A program made the position numbers and the translations under genes. Positions 7,353 through 15,685 of a DNA stretch of 16,463 bases are shown here, in pieces. The DNA is from Rhodospirillaceae bacterium (GTDB lineage Bacteria > Pseudomonadota > Alphaproteobacteria > UBA828), in NCBI GenBank assembly GCA_028819955.1, contig JAPPKP010000343.1, forward strand, positions 1-16,463. The letters run 5' to 3'. How positions within the stretch are numbered: position 1 is the first letter of the stretch; each line of letters opens with the position of its first letter. The notes beneath the pieces are model-generated. The model had not been told where the DNA came from. It ran no database searches and was given only the letters and a program-made list of their open reading frames with translations.

Positions 7353-8189
7353 ATGCTTCACTCCCTCGCCCAGGAAATGCGCCAGAACCCGCTGCTGGTG
7401 GCGTCGCTGGTCGTCTTCGCCATCTACGTATTCGTCGGCGCTGCCGCGCCCGTCCTCGCGCCCTACGACCCCAACATCCAGAACCTGCGGGCGACGCTCG
7501 CGCCGCCGACGACCCTCAATCTGCTGGGGGCCGACGAATACGGGCGCGACCTGCTGAGCCGGCTCATCTACGGCACGCGCTCGTCGATGATCGTCGGTGC
7601 CGCCGTGGTGGTGTGCTCGGCGCTCATCGGCCTGGTGCTTGGCATACTCTCGGGCTACCGGGGCGGCTTCCTCGACGACCTGATCATGCGCTCCTCAGAT
7701 GTCATGATGGCGTTCCCCTTCCTGGTTCTCGCCCTCGGCCTCATCGCCGCGCTGGGCGCCGGGCTCGGCAGCACGATCATCGCGCTGACGGCCGCTTTCG
7801 CCCCGATCTACGTGCGCATCGTGCGGGGCTGCGTTCTCCAGATCCGTCAGGAGGCCTATGTCGATGCCGCCCGAATCATGGGCGTAGGCGCATCGCGCAT
7901 CGCCGTGCGCCATGTCGTGCCCAACGTGATGGGGCCGGTACTGGTGCAAGGGGCACTGACCTTTGCGTTCGCGGTGCTTGCTGAGGCCAGTCTCAGCTTC
8001 GTGGGCCTCGGGATACCGCCGCCCGACGCCTCCTTCGGCAACATTATCGCGGCGGGCCGCGACTACATCGCCCAGGCTTGGTGGATATCCACATTGGCGG
8101 GGGTTTCCATCGTCATTGTCGTGCTCGCGCTGCTCGTCATCGCCGACGGATTGCGCGACGCGATCGATCCCTACCAGCACAGGCTCTGA
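7353..8189 (+). CDS. ABC importer permease, DppC/OppC type
   Basis: 278 residues. It has the N-terminal membrane segment of the class (LLVASLVVFAIYVFVGAAAPVL), then APYDPN and LLGADEYGRDLLSRLIYGTRSS, the DppC-type hallmark. Five further hydrophobic segments follow. The EAA loop is EAYVDAARIMGVGASRIAVRHVVPN (about 168-192), and the end is LADGLRDAIDP-like (VIADGLRDAIDPYQHRL). GAGGG just after the previous stop (7338-7342) can serve as ribosome site, 10 bases before the ATG. It is the second half of the permease heterodimer and is followed after 7 bases by the first ATPase gene. Confidence 0.93.
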   Translation: MLHSLAQEMRQNPLLVASLVVFAIYVFVGAAAPVLAPYDPNIQNLRATLAPPTTLNLLGADEYGRDLLSRLIYGTRSSMIVGAAVVVCSALIGLVLGILSGYRGGFLDDLIMRSSDVMMAFPFLVLALGLIAALGAGLGSTIIALTAAFAPIYVRIVRGCVLQIRQEAYVDAARIMGVGASRIAVRHVVPNVMGPVLVQGALTFAFAVLAEASLSFVGLGIPPPDASFGNIIAAGRDYIAQAWWISTLAGVSIVIVVLALLVIADGLRDAIDPYQHRL

Positions 8190-8196
8190 GGCCGGC

Positions 8197-9225
8197 ATGA
8201 CGCTGCTCGCCGTAAGTGCTCTTCGCACCCACATCCCGACGCGACGCGGGGTCTTGCGTGCGGTCGACGGCATCGACCTCAGGATTGATGCGGGCGAGAT
8301 CGTGGGCCTCGTAGGCGAAAGCGGCTGCGGCAAGACGATGGCCGCCTACTCCATCCTGGGGCTGGTGCCGCGCCCGGCGGAGGTCGTGGACGGCGAGATC
8401 CTGTTCCAGGGCGACGACCTGCGCGCCAAGAGCCCGGAACAGCTGCGGCGACTGCGCGGCTCGGCGCTGTCGATGGTGTTCCAGGAGCCGCTGACGGCGC
8501 TCAATCCACTTTTCCCTGTGGGTACGCAGATCCGCGACGTGCTGCTCCAGCATCAGCGGCTCTCCCCACGCGCCGTGCGCGCGCGAATCCACGAGCTGCT
8601 CGATCATGTCGGCATTCCCGAGCCCCGCCATGTGGCCAGGACCTACCCGTTCCAGCTCAGCGGCGGCATGCGGCAGCGCGTGCTGATCGCCATGGCCATC
8701 GCCTGCCGGCCTCGTCTCGTGATCGCCGACGAGCCCACGACGGCTCTCGACACGACGATCCAGGCGCAGATCCTCGATCTCCTGCGCCAGCTCGTGGAGG
8801 AGGACCACATCGCTCTTCTGCTCATCACCCATGACCTCGGTGTCATCGCCGAGATGTGCCAGCGCGTCTACGTCATGTATGCCGGTGAGATCGTCGAGCA
8901 TGCGCCGGTGCGCGATCTCTTCGCCTCCTCGCTGCACCCTTATTCCGATGCGCTGCTGCGCTGCACGCCGGCGCTCGCGGACCCGGACCGAGAGCTCGAG
9001 AGCATCGAGGGAATCGTGCCCGACATGATCGGGCCGGCAGACCACTGCGCGTTCGCTGACCGCTGCCCCCACGCCGTGCCGCGCTGCCGAGTCGAGCACC
9101 CGGAGCTGCAGGCCATCGCCGAAGGTCACAGCGCCGCGTGCCACCTGGCGGGCGACCTCGCCTTCACACGGCCGTCGCTTGCGGCCCCGCCGGTCGCGCC
9201 AGCCCCGGAGGCCTGCGGACCATGA
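8197..9225 (+). CDS. ABC importer ATPase, DppD/OppD type
   Basis: 342 residues from ATG 8197, with GAGG (8188-8191) overlapping the previous stop. The open frame further left is only a shadow of the permease gene. Complete ATPase motifs: Walker A GESGCGKT (40-47), Q-loop [10 protein letters not shown], signature LSGGMRQR (154-161), Walker B LVIADEP with Asp178 and catalytic Glu179, and the H-loop His212 (THD). The C-terminal extension of the oligopeptide class carries four cysteines, Cys284, Cys290, Cys297 and Cys315 ([14 protein letters not shown]...C), the spacing known to hold an iron-sulfur or metal site in this class. It powers uptake together with the next ATPase. Its end overlaps the next start by 4 bases. 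Confidence 0.93.
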   Translation: MTLLAVSALRTHIPTRRGVLRAVDGIDLRIDAGEIVGLVGESGCGKTMAAYSILGLVPRPAEVVDGEILFQGDDLRAKSPEQLRRLRGSALSMVFQEPLTALNPLFPVGTQIRDVLLQHQRLSPRAVRARIHELLDHVGIPEPRHVARTYPFQLSGGMRQRVLIAMAIACRPRLVIADEPTTALDTTIQAQILDLLRQLVEEDHIALLLITHDLGVIAEMCQRVYVMYAGEIVEHAPVRDLFASSLHPYSDALLRCTPALADPDRELESIEGIVPDMIGPADHCAFADRCPHAVPRCRVEHPELQAIAEGHSAACHLAGDLAFTRPSLAAPPVAPAPEACGP

Positions 9226-10223
9226 GTGCGGGCGCGCAGGACCTCTTGCTGAGCGTCGACAATCTGGCGACGCATTTTCTGGTCAAAGGGGCGTTGCGAC
9301 GCGCTGGCGGCGGCGTGGTGAGGGCCGTCGACGGAGTCTCGTTCTTCGTTGCCTCGGGCGAGGCATTCGGCCTCGTCGGCGAGAGCGGCAGCGGCAAGTC
9401 GACGCTGGCCCGCACGCTAATGCGGCTTCACAAGCCGACCTCGGGGACCGCCTCGTTTGCCGGCGTCGACCTCGCCCGCGCCAGCGAGCGCGAGCTCCGT
9501 CCGCTCCGGCGCGACATGCAGATGATATTTCAGGATACCAAGTCCTCGCTCAATCCCCGGCTGCGCGTGCGCAACATCGTCGCCGAGCCGCTGATCACCC
9601 ATGACCTCGATCACGGCCGACCGTCGATTCTCGCCCTCCTTCACCAGGTCGGTCTCGACGAGCGCCACATCGACCGCTTTCCTCACCAGCTCTCGGGCGG
9701 TCAGCGTCAGCGAGTCGGCATCGCCCGCGCGCTTGCCCTGAGACCGAAGTTCATCATCGCCGACGAGCCGGTCTCTGCGCTCGACGTCTCGATTCAAGCG
9801 CAGATCCTCAACCTGATGAAGCGGCTGCAGCGCGAGCTCGGAATCGCCTTCTTGCTGATCGCCCACGACGTCAGCGTCGTCAGCTACTTCTGCGACCGCA
9901 TCGGCGTCATGTATCTGGGCCGGATCGTCGAGGTCGGCCCAGGACGGACGCTGATGCAGCAGCCGAGCCACCCCTATACGCAGGCGCTGGTTTCGGCGGT
10001 GCCGCTGCCCGATCCCACGCTCGGGCGCGGTCGCGTCACGCTGCGCGGCGAGATCCCGAGCCCGCTCAACCCCCCGGCGGGCTGTCGCTTCCACACCCGC
10101 TGCCCGGTCAGGATCGGGGCGATCTGCGACGACGTGCAGCCGCCGGACTATCCGACGCCGACCGCAGGCATGGCAGCCTGTCATCTGCTCGATCCGCAAG
10201 GGGACGCCGGTTTGACCGGCTGA
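9222..10223 (+). CDS. ABC importer ATPase, DppF/OppF type
   Basis: 333 residues from ATG 9222, overlapping the previous stop in ATGA, which indicates translational coupling. Motifs: Walker A GESGSGKS (53-60), Q-loop FQDTKSSLNPRL, signature LSGGQRQR (157-164), Walker B FIIADEP with Asp181 and Glu182, and H-loop His215 (AHD). The C-terminal part has the peptide-class region with HPYTQALVSAVPLPDP and a cysteine cluster (CRFHTRCPVRIGAIC...C). The insertion KGALRRAGGGVVRAVDGV near the start is typical of DppF-like partners. It completes the first importer (binding protein, two permeases, two ATPases). Confidence 0.93.
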   Translation: MSAGAQDLLLSVDNLATHFLVKGALRRAGGGVVRAVDGVSFFVASGEAFGLVGESGSGKSTLARTLMRLHKPTSGTASFAGVDLARASERELRPLRRDMQMIFQDTKSSLNPRLRVRNIVAEPLITHDLDHGRPSILALLHQVGLDERHIDRFPHQLSGGQRQRVGIARALALRPKFIIADEPVSALDVSIQAQILNLMKRLQRELGIAFLLIAHDVSVVSYFCDRIGVMYLGRIVEVGPGRTLMQQPSHPYTQALVSAVPLPDPTLGRGRVTLRGEIPSPLNPPAGCRFHTRCPVRIGAICDDVQPPDYPTPTAGMAACHLLDPQGDAGLTG

Positions 10224-10270
10224 ATGACCCCTCGGTACGATGGGATGCCGTCCAGATGGGAGAGAACGCC

Positions 10271-11178
10271 ATGACTCGCTCGGATCGCTTCGAGGTGGGA
10301 CTGGTCCAGCTCAATTCGGCACTCGGCGATTCCAGCGCCAATCTGGAGCGGGCGATCCCCTACATCGCCAAGGCGGCCGGGCAGGGTGCCGATCTCGTCA
10401 TGTTTCAGAGCTCTACCTTCAGGGCTACCGGGCCGACGAGTTGAACGCGACGACCGCCGAGCCGATCCCCGGTCCGTCCACCGAGCGCCTGCTGGCCGAG
10501 GCGCGCAAGCACGACATCTACATCGTGATGGGCATGGCGCGTCTCGAAGAGGAGTACCCCCACCTCGTCTACAATTCGCTCTGCTTTATCGGGCCTGAGG
10601 GGATGGTCGAGTACTACGACAAGATCCACCTGGGCACCTTCCATCCCTATAGGGAGGGCGTCTACTTTGCGCCGGGGCAGCGCACGCCGGTGTTCGACAC
10701 GCGCTTCGGCCGCGTCAGCCTGCAGATCTGCTACGACGCGTGCTTCCCGGAGCTCACGCGTACCTATGCGGTAATGGGCTCGGTGGTGAACTTGGTGATC
10801 TCGGCCGGCCCCAGCGTCGCCAAGGAGACCTGGAAGGTCATTCTGCAGGCGCGCTCGCTGGAGAACCTGTTCCCCTCGGTCTATTGCAACGTGGTGGGCA
10901 CGCAGAAGGATTTTTCGTTCTTCGGCGGATCGAAGATCGTTAATGCTTCCGGCGTGGTGACGGACGAGGCGAAATTCGACGAGGAGGATTTCATCGTCGG
11001 CACCGTCGATGTTGCCGAGGCCCTACTACTCAGGCGTCAGTGGCTGATGTTCCGCGAACGGCGCCCCGACCTGTACGCCCCGCTGACCGCCGAGCCGCCC
11101 GTTTTGCCGCAAGGCGCGAAGCGCGCGTCGCCGGGCGGAGCCGAGACCGTTCGGCCCATGGGTCTCGCCGCCGAGTAG
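10271..11178 (+). pseudogene. Nitrilase-superfamily C-N hydrolase with a one-base frameshift
   Basis: The protein is about 302 residues when one base is restored. ATG 10271 has GGGAGAG (10258-10264) 6 bases upstream; ATG 10256 is in frame but lies on top of that site. Frame 1 gives MTRSDRFEVGLVQLNSAL and runs to ADLVMFQ, then hits TGA at 10442-10444. Homology resumes one frame over at SELYLQGYRADELN. The family reads LVMFPELYLQGY here, so a single base (a C near 10405-10407) is missing. The catalytic triad is otherwise present: Glu at 10408-10410, Lys at 10621-10623 (YDKIHLG) and Cys at 10729-10731 (ICYDACFPE). Members hydrolyse nitriles, amides or ureido compounds. As sequenced the gene is broken; a sequencing or assembly error is a real alternative. 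It lies between the first importer and the amidase pair. Confidence 0.85.
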
Positions 11179-11185
11179 CGGCGAG
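11164..11185 (+). terminator. Perfect 8-bp hairpin across the nitrilase stop
   Basis: CTCGCCGC (11164-11171) and GCGGCGAG (11178-11185) are exact reverse complements around a 6-base loop that contains most of the TAG stop (11176-11178). No T-run follows, so termination would need Rho or would be partial. It could also mark an RNA processing or stability site between the first importer/nitrilase part and the amidase part. Confidence 0.4.
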
Positions 11186-11271
11186 GGCGGAGCCGGCATT
11201 TATCTGACGCCTGCACGGCCACTATAGCCCCTACCGCGTGTCGTGGTGGTTGCCGGAGGATGGTTCGCCGC

Positions 11272-11484
11272 ATGCTCTGCGAGACGGTCGACCGAAGGGC
11301 GACTGCCGAGGACGTTCAGACCCTGGCGCGTGCGGCGGGTCTTGAGCTGGACTGGGAGCGGGCCGGGGCGCTGGCTCCGATATGTCACGCACTGGCGCGA
11401 GCGGACCGGCGCCTGAGCGATCTACCGATGGCGGATTGTGCCGCCGCCGGCCCACCGTGGGGGCGGGTCGTGCACGATGGCTGA
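11272..11484 (+). CDS. Small AtzG/GatC-like subunit (DUF4089-like)
   Basis: 70 residues from ATG 11272. GGAGG (11255-11259) is 12 bases before this ATG and directly touches the alternative ATG at 11260 (74 residues), so 11272 is preferred. The pattern is a short helical protein with TAEDVQTLARAAGLELDWERAGALAPICHALARADRRLSDL and then a proline/glycine tail (AAAGPPWGRVVHDG). This resembles the small AtzG-like or GatC-like partners (DUF4089) that sit directly upstream of amidase-signature genes and bind the amidase as a stabilising subunit. Its 3' end overlaps the amidase start by 8 bases, as expected for a coupled pair. Assignment rests on size, helix pattern and position; sequence similarity at this length is weak. 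Confidence 0.65.
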   Translation: MLCETVDRRATAEDVQTLARAAGLELDWERAGALAPICHALARADRRLSDLPMADCAAAGPPWGRVVHDG

Positions 11485-12862
11485 CGCCGACGCGGATATC
11501 GCCTTCCGCTCGATCGCGTCGCTCGGCGAGGACTATCGCCAGGGCGCGCTGACACCCACGACTGTGGTGGACGCCTGCCTGGAGCGGATCGGCCGCCACG
11601 ATGGCCCGCTCAACGCCATTGTGGCTGCACTTGATGAGAGCGCCCGCACTGAAGCCGCGAAGGCCGAGGAGGAGCTCGCGGCCGGCCGCGATCGCGGGCC
11701 TCTGCACGGCGTTCCCGTCGGTATCAAGGATCTGATGGACATCTCAGGCACGGTTACGGGCTTCGGCTCCGATCCCGTGTTTGCGACGCCCGCCGCCCGG
11801 GACGCCGCCTTGGTCACGAGCCTGCGCGAGGCAGGTGCCGTGCTGATCGCCAAGACCAACCTGCTCGAATTCGCCTACGGCGCGGTCAACCCCGGCGTGG
11901 GGCAGACCAACAACCCGTGGGACACCGACCGCACCGCCGGCGGCTCCAGCGGCGGCTCGGCTGCGGCCGTCGCCGCCGGTCTCTGTTATGCGGCCGTGGG
12001 GACCGATACCGGGGGCTCGATCCGCATCCCCGCTGCTTATTGCGGCGTGGTCGGATTGAAGCCGACCTACGGCCTGGTGCCCCTCACGGGTGTCTCGATG
12101 CTGTCGTGGTCCCTCGATCACGCCGGGCCGATGGCGCGCAGTTGCGCCGATGCAGCGGCGTTGCTGGGTGGTCTAACGGGCACGCCCGTCGACGCGTCGC
12201 CGCAGCCGCTCCGAGGCCTCCGCTTCGGGCTCATCGCAGCGCTCAGGGACAATGACGCGACCACACCCGGCGTCCGCGCTGGTGTGGATTCGGCGTGGGC
12301 CGCTCTGCGCGGTGCCGGCGCAACCATCGAGGAGGTCGAGATCGAAGGGCTTACGGAGACGGCCGAGGCCCTGCTTCACGTGCTGCTGCCCGAGGCAAGC
12401 GTGATCCTGGGCAGGCTTCTCGATGAGCATCCGGAGGCGCTGGCCGAGCAGACTCGTTCGCAGCTGGAGCTGGGCTTCGCGCTGCCGGCCACCGCGCATG
12501 TTCGCGCGCAGCAATTCCGGCGCTTCCTCGGCCAACGCTTCCTCGATCGTCTCGCCCGCTTCGACGCGCTGCTCTCACCCGGCGTGCCGTGGGAGGCACC
12601 TGCCGAGGATCCAGATATCGCCGGCGGCCAGGGTTACGGCGAGATGCTGTGCAGCGCGCCCACCAACCTCTGCGGGCTGCCGAGCCTCGTGCTCCCTTGC
12701 GGATTGGGCGAGGACGGCATGCCCGTGAGCCTTCAACTGATCGGACGGCCCCATAGCGACGAGCGTCTGCTCCAAATCGGCGCGGCGATCGAGCCCGTGT
12801 TCGCGCTGGGCCCGCCGCCTGGATACGGCGCGTCACTGTCGGCGATGGAGGGATTGGAGTAG
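11477..12862 (+). CDS. Amidase-signature family hydrolase
   Basis: 461 residues from ATG 11477; the earlier part of the open frame overlaps the small partner gene and is not homologous. The catalytic Ser-cisSer-Lys triad is complete: Lys84 (GIKDLMD), cis-Ser157 (AGGSSGGSAAA) and nucleophile Ser181 (GTDTGGSIRIPAAYCG). The 24-residue spacing between the serines equals that of FAAH (217/241). The N-terminus has the usual LTPTTVVDACLERI, and the C-terminus has GLPSLVLPCGLGEDGMPVSLQLIGRPHSDERLL. The family hydrolyses amides (for example AtzE/AtzF, GatA, mandelamide amidases). The upstream AtzG-like gene suggests a two-subunit amidase. It probably cleaves an amide of the imported compound or an intermediate made by the nitrilase-type or M19 enzymes. 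A GatA role is unlikely in this context because no GatB is adjacent. Confidence 0.93.
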   Translation: MADADADIAFRSIASLGEDYRQGALTPTTVVDACLERIGRHDGPLNAIVAALDESARTEAAKAEEELAAGRDRGPLHGVPVGIKDLMDISGTVTGFGSDPVFATPAARDAALVTSLREAGAVLIAKTNLLEFAYGAVNPGVGQTNNPWDTDRTAGGSSGGSAAAVAAGLCYAAVGTDTGGSIRIPAAYCGVVGLKPTYGLVPLTGVSMLSWSLDHAGPMARSCADAAALLGGLTGTPVDASPQPLRGLRFGLIAALRDNDATTPGVRAGVDSAWAALRGAGATIEEVEIEGLTETAEALLHVLLPEASVILGRLLDEHPEALAEQTRSQLELGFALPATAHVRAQQFRRFLGQRFLDRLARFDALLSPGVPWEAPAEDPDIAGGQGYGEMLCSAPTNLCGLPSLVLPCGLGEDGMPVSLQLIGRPHSDERLLQIGAAIEPVFALGPPPGYGASLSAMEGLE

Positions 12863-12903
12863 AGTCGGCCTTGCTCGCGCTCGAAGGGGAGCGTCGCGCA
12901 GGA

Positions 12904-13842
12904 ATGCAGCGGTTCAAGTTCGTCCTCTATCGGCCGATTCAACTGATCCCGGTGCTGTTCGGGATCAGCATCATTACCTTCGTGATGATCCAATCGATCC
13001 CCGGTGATCCCATTCGCACGCTTTTGGGCATCAAGGCGACGCCGGAGGCGGTCGAGCGCGTCCGGGCCCATTACGGGCTCGATGAGCCGATCATGGTGCG
13101 CTACGGCTACTTTCTGAAAAATCTGGTGAACGGCGACATGGGCCGCTCGCTGGTGTACCGGGCCCCGGTCATGGAGATCGTGGGCGAGCGAGTGGGCGTC
13201 ACGGTCTTCCTGCTGGTCTATGGCGTGCTGTTGTCGCTCGTGCTCACGGTGCCGCTCGCGATCGTCGCGTCGCTGTACCGCGGCCGACCACCGGATCACG
13301 CCATCCGTGTGTTCTCCACGGCGGGGCTCGGATTCCCGCAATTCTGGCTCGGCATCATGCTGATCCTGGTGTTCAGCGTGTGGCTGAAGCTGTTCCCGGT
13401 CTCCGGCGCAGGCCAGACCTTTGTGGAACGGCTCCATCACCTCTTCCTGCCCGCCTTTACCATCGCGCTCGCGCTGTCGGCAGTGCTGACCCGAAACTTG
13501 CGCGCGAGCCTCCTGGCCGAGATCGAGTCGGACTACGTCGCCGCCGCGCGCGCCAAGGGGCTGCCCGGCGCCTGGATCTTCACGCGCCACGTCTTCCGCA
13601 ACTCGCTGATCCCGACCATCAACCTGCTCGGCGTGAACATCGGCTGGCTGATCGGCGGCACCGTGGTGATCGAAACCGTGTTCTCGGTTCCCGGTCTCGG
13701 CTGGCTGCTGACCCAATCGATCTTCGCGCGCGACTACATGACGGTGCAGGCGGTGGCTTTGGCCTTCGCCTTCGCAACGGTGGTCGTCAACTTCGTCGTC
13801 GATGTCGTGACCGTGGCTCTCGACCCGAGGATTAAGATGTGA
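12904..13842 (+). CDS. Second importer: permease, DppB/OppB type
   Basis: 312 residues from ATG 12904, with AAGGGGAG (12884-12891) 12 bases upstream and AGGA adjoining the start. A TTG at 12871 would add 11 residues (LALEGERRAG) not typical of the family. Membrane segment 1 is YRPIQLIPVLFGISIITFVMI, followed by QSIPGDPIRTLLG, the class signature, then VRAHYGLDEPIMVRYGYF and NGDMGRSL. The EAA loop is at about residues 215-240 (SDYVAAARAKGLPGAWIFTRHVFRNSLIP), and it ends VALDPRIKM. It is only moderately similar to the permease at 6332, so this set is not a recent copy of the first. Its stop overlaps the next GTG start. Confidence 0.92.
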   Translation: MQRFKFVLYRPIQLIPVLFGISIITFVMIQSIPGDPIRTLLGIKATPEAVERVRAHYGLDEPIMVRYGYFLKNLVNGDMGRSLVYRAPVMEIVGERVGVTVFLLVYGVLLSLVLTVPLAIVASLYRGRPPDHAIRVFSTAGLGFPQFWLGIMLILVFSVWLKLFPVSGAGQTFVERLHHLFLPAFTIALALSAVLTRNLRASLLAEIESDYVAAARAKGLPGAWIFTRHVFRNSLIPTINLLGVNIGWLIGGTVVIETVFSVPGLGWLLTQSIFARDYMTVQAVALAFAFATVVVNFVVDVVTVALDPRIKM

Positions 13843-14702
13843 CGATCGCAGCGCTGGAGAGGGTGCTGCCCGAGCGGCGCCCCTGGCAGATCCGCTTCGG
13901 TAACCATCCGGCGGTGCTCTATGCCGGGGCGGGCGTCGTCTTCGTGTGGATCGTGCTCGCGATCTTCGCCGACGTTATCGCTCCCTACGAGCCCAACGCC
14001 CACAACCTGAAAGAGATTCTTCAGCCGCCCAACTGGTCCCACTGGCTGGGGACCGACAACTTCGGCCGCGACGTGCTCTCGCGCATCATCCACGGCACGC
14101 GCATCGACTTGCAGATGGGCATCGTGGGCGTCGCGCTGCCTTTCGTCATCGGCACGATCCTCGGCGCGGTCGCCGGCTATTTCGGCGGCATCGTCGACAA
14201 CATCCTAATGCGTATCCTCGACGTGGTGCTGGCCTTTCCCTGGCTGGTCCTGCTCATGGCGATCATCTCGCTGCTCGAGCCGGGCCTGGTGAGCTTCTAC
14301 ATCGCCATCACCCTCGTCGCCTGGGTGTCCTACGCCAGACTCGTGCGCTCTCAGGTGCTGGTGCTCAAGAACAGCGACTTCGTGATCGCGGCGCGCAATC
14401 TGGGCTACGGGCACGGTCGCATCATGTTCCGCCACATCCTGCCCAACGCGCTTGTCCCCTCTATCGTCTTCTCCATGTCCGATGTCGTCCTCGTGATCCT
14501 GGCGGGCTCCGCGATCAGCTATCTCGGCCTCGGCGTGCAGCCGCCCACGGCCGAGTGGGGGGTGATGATCTCCGAAGGGCAGAACTTCATCTTCACCGCC
14601 TGGTGGATGACCACCTTCCCCGGCCTTGCCATCGTCTGCCTCGCTCTGGGCTTCAGCCTTCTCGCCGACGGCCTCGGCGAGAAACTGGGCGTCAGGGAGT
14701 AA
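13839..14702 (+). CDS. Second importer: permease, DppC/OppC type
   Basis: 287 residues from GTG 13839, which overlaps the previous stop as GTGA. The N-terminal membrane segment is AVLYAGAGVVFVWIVLAIFADVIAPYEPN, followed by LGTDNFGRDVLSRIIHGTRIDLQ, the diagnostic DppC motif. The EAA loop is SDFVIAARNLGYGHGRIMFRHILPN, and the end is LADGLGEKLGVRE. Compared with the permease at 7353 it has a slightly longer cytoplasmic N-terminus (ALERVLPERRPWQIRFGN). Together with the preceding gene it makes the second channel. The last base of its TAA is the first base of the next ATG. Confidence 0.92.
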   Translation: MTIAALERVLPERRPWQIRFGNHPAVLYAGAGVVFVWIVLAIFADVIAPYEPNAHNLKEILQPPNWSHWLGTDNFGRDVLSRIIHGTRIDLQMGIVGVALPFVIGTILGAVAGYFGGIVDNILMRILDVVLAFPWLVLLMAIISLLEPGLVSFYIAITLVAWVSYARLVRSQVLVLKNSDFVIAARNLGYGHGRIMFRHILPNALVPSIVFSMSDVVLVILAGSAISYLGLGVQPPTAEWGVMISEGQNFIFTAWWMTTFPGLAIVCLALGFSLLADGLGEKLGVRE

Positions 14703-15685
14703 TGGGAGACATCCTGCAGGTCGAGGATCTGGCGGTCGAGGTCGAGACGCCGGAGCGCAGAATGCGCGCCGTGGACGGCGTGACGTTCTCCCTCGGCGAA
14801 GGCGAGGTCCTGGGTCTGGTCGGCGAGAGCGGCTCGGGAAAGACGCTCACCTGCCGTGCGATCATCGGCCTCCTGCCGAGCCGGCGCCTGCGCATCGCAG
14901 ACGGCGCCATCCTTCTCGACGGCCACGACATTACCCAACTCTCCGAGGACGAGATGCGCGGTGTGCGCGGGCGCGAGATCGGCATGATCTTTCAGAACCC
15001 GACGTCGCACCTCGACCCGCTGATGACGATCGGCAACCAGATCGCGGAATCGCTGCGGGTCCACGATGGCCTCCCGGCCAAGGAGGCCCTGGAGCAGGCG
15101 GCAGAACTTTTGCGCCAGGTGGGTGTTCCCGATCCCCGCACCCGCGTCCACAACTACCCGCATGAGTTTTCCGGTGGCATGCGCCAGAGGGCGATGATCG
15201 CCGCCGCGCTCGCCTGCCGGCCCCGCATCCTGATCGCCGACGAGCCGACGACGGCGTTGGACGTGACGGTGCAGGCGCAGATCCTGCGGCTGTTGCTGGA
15301 GCTGAGGGACACGCGCGGCCTTTCCATCATCCTGGTCACCCACGACCTCGGCGTCGTCGCCCAGGCCTGCGACGCGATCGCCGTGATGTACGGCGGCCAG
15401 ATCGTGGAGCGCGCTGCCAAGGCGGAGTTGCTGCGCCGCCCGCTGCATCCCTATTCGCGCGGTCTCATCGCCTCGCAGCCCGGCTCGGCCGAGCCGCTCA
15501 GGGAGCTGCCGACCATCCCGGGCCAGCCGCCGGCAATTGCTGCCATGCCGAGCGGATGCCGCTTCCATCCCCGTTGCGCGCTGGCGGAAGACGCCTGCCG
15601 CCACGAGCCGCCGCCGCTGACCGCCGCGCTCGCCGGGCACGAGTCGGCGTGCCGGCGCTGGAACGCGCTGGTGGAGGCCGCGTGA
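14702..15685 (+). CDS. Second importer: ATPase, DppD/OppD type
   Basis: 327 residues from ATG 14702, overlapping the permease stop by one base (TAATG). Motifs: Walker A GESGSGKT (41-48), Q-loop [12 protein letters not shown], signature FSGGMRQR (156-163; Phe instead of Leu in the first position, common in this class), Walker B ILIADEP with Asp180 and Glu181, and H-loop His214 (THD). The C-terminus has [18 protein letters not shown], then [14 protein letters not shown] and a final Cys, the four-cysteine arrangement of the peptide class. The open frame further left is a shadow of the permease gene. It pairs with the ATPase that follows. Confidence 0.93.
   Translation: MGDILQVEDLAVEVETPERRMRAVDGVTFSLGEGEVLGLVGESGSGKTLTCRAIIGLLPSRRLRIADGAILLDGHDITQLSEDEMRGVRGREIGMIFQNPTSHLDPLMTIGNQIAESLRVHDGLPAKEALEQAAELLRQVGVPDPRTRVHNYPHEFSGGMRQRAMIAAALACRPRILIADEPTTALDVTVQAQILRLLLELRDTRGLSIILVTHDLGVVAQACDAIAVMYGGQIVERAAKAELLRRPLHPYSRGLIASQPGSAEPLRELPTIPGQPPAIAAMPSGCRFHPRCALAEDACRHEPPPLTAALAGHESACRRWNALVEAA

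Noticed and set aside
6368..7354. Minus-strand open frame of 328 residues opposite the first permease
   Set aside because: Its composition (Asp, His, Arg, Glu) is the usual antisense of membrane-segment codons. The plus strand carries a full permease.
8137..9144. Minus-strand open frame of 335 residues opposite the first ATPase
   Set aside because: It is antisense to intact Walker A, signature and Walker B motifs, with no recognisable domain or ribosome site.
10240..10407. Upstream part of the second frame of the nitrilase-type gene as a native N-terminus
   Set aside because: Its sequence is unlike the family, while the other frame gives a typical N-terminus (FEVGLVQLNSALGD). The frameshift explanation fits better.
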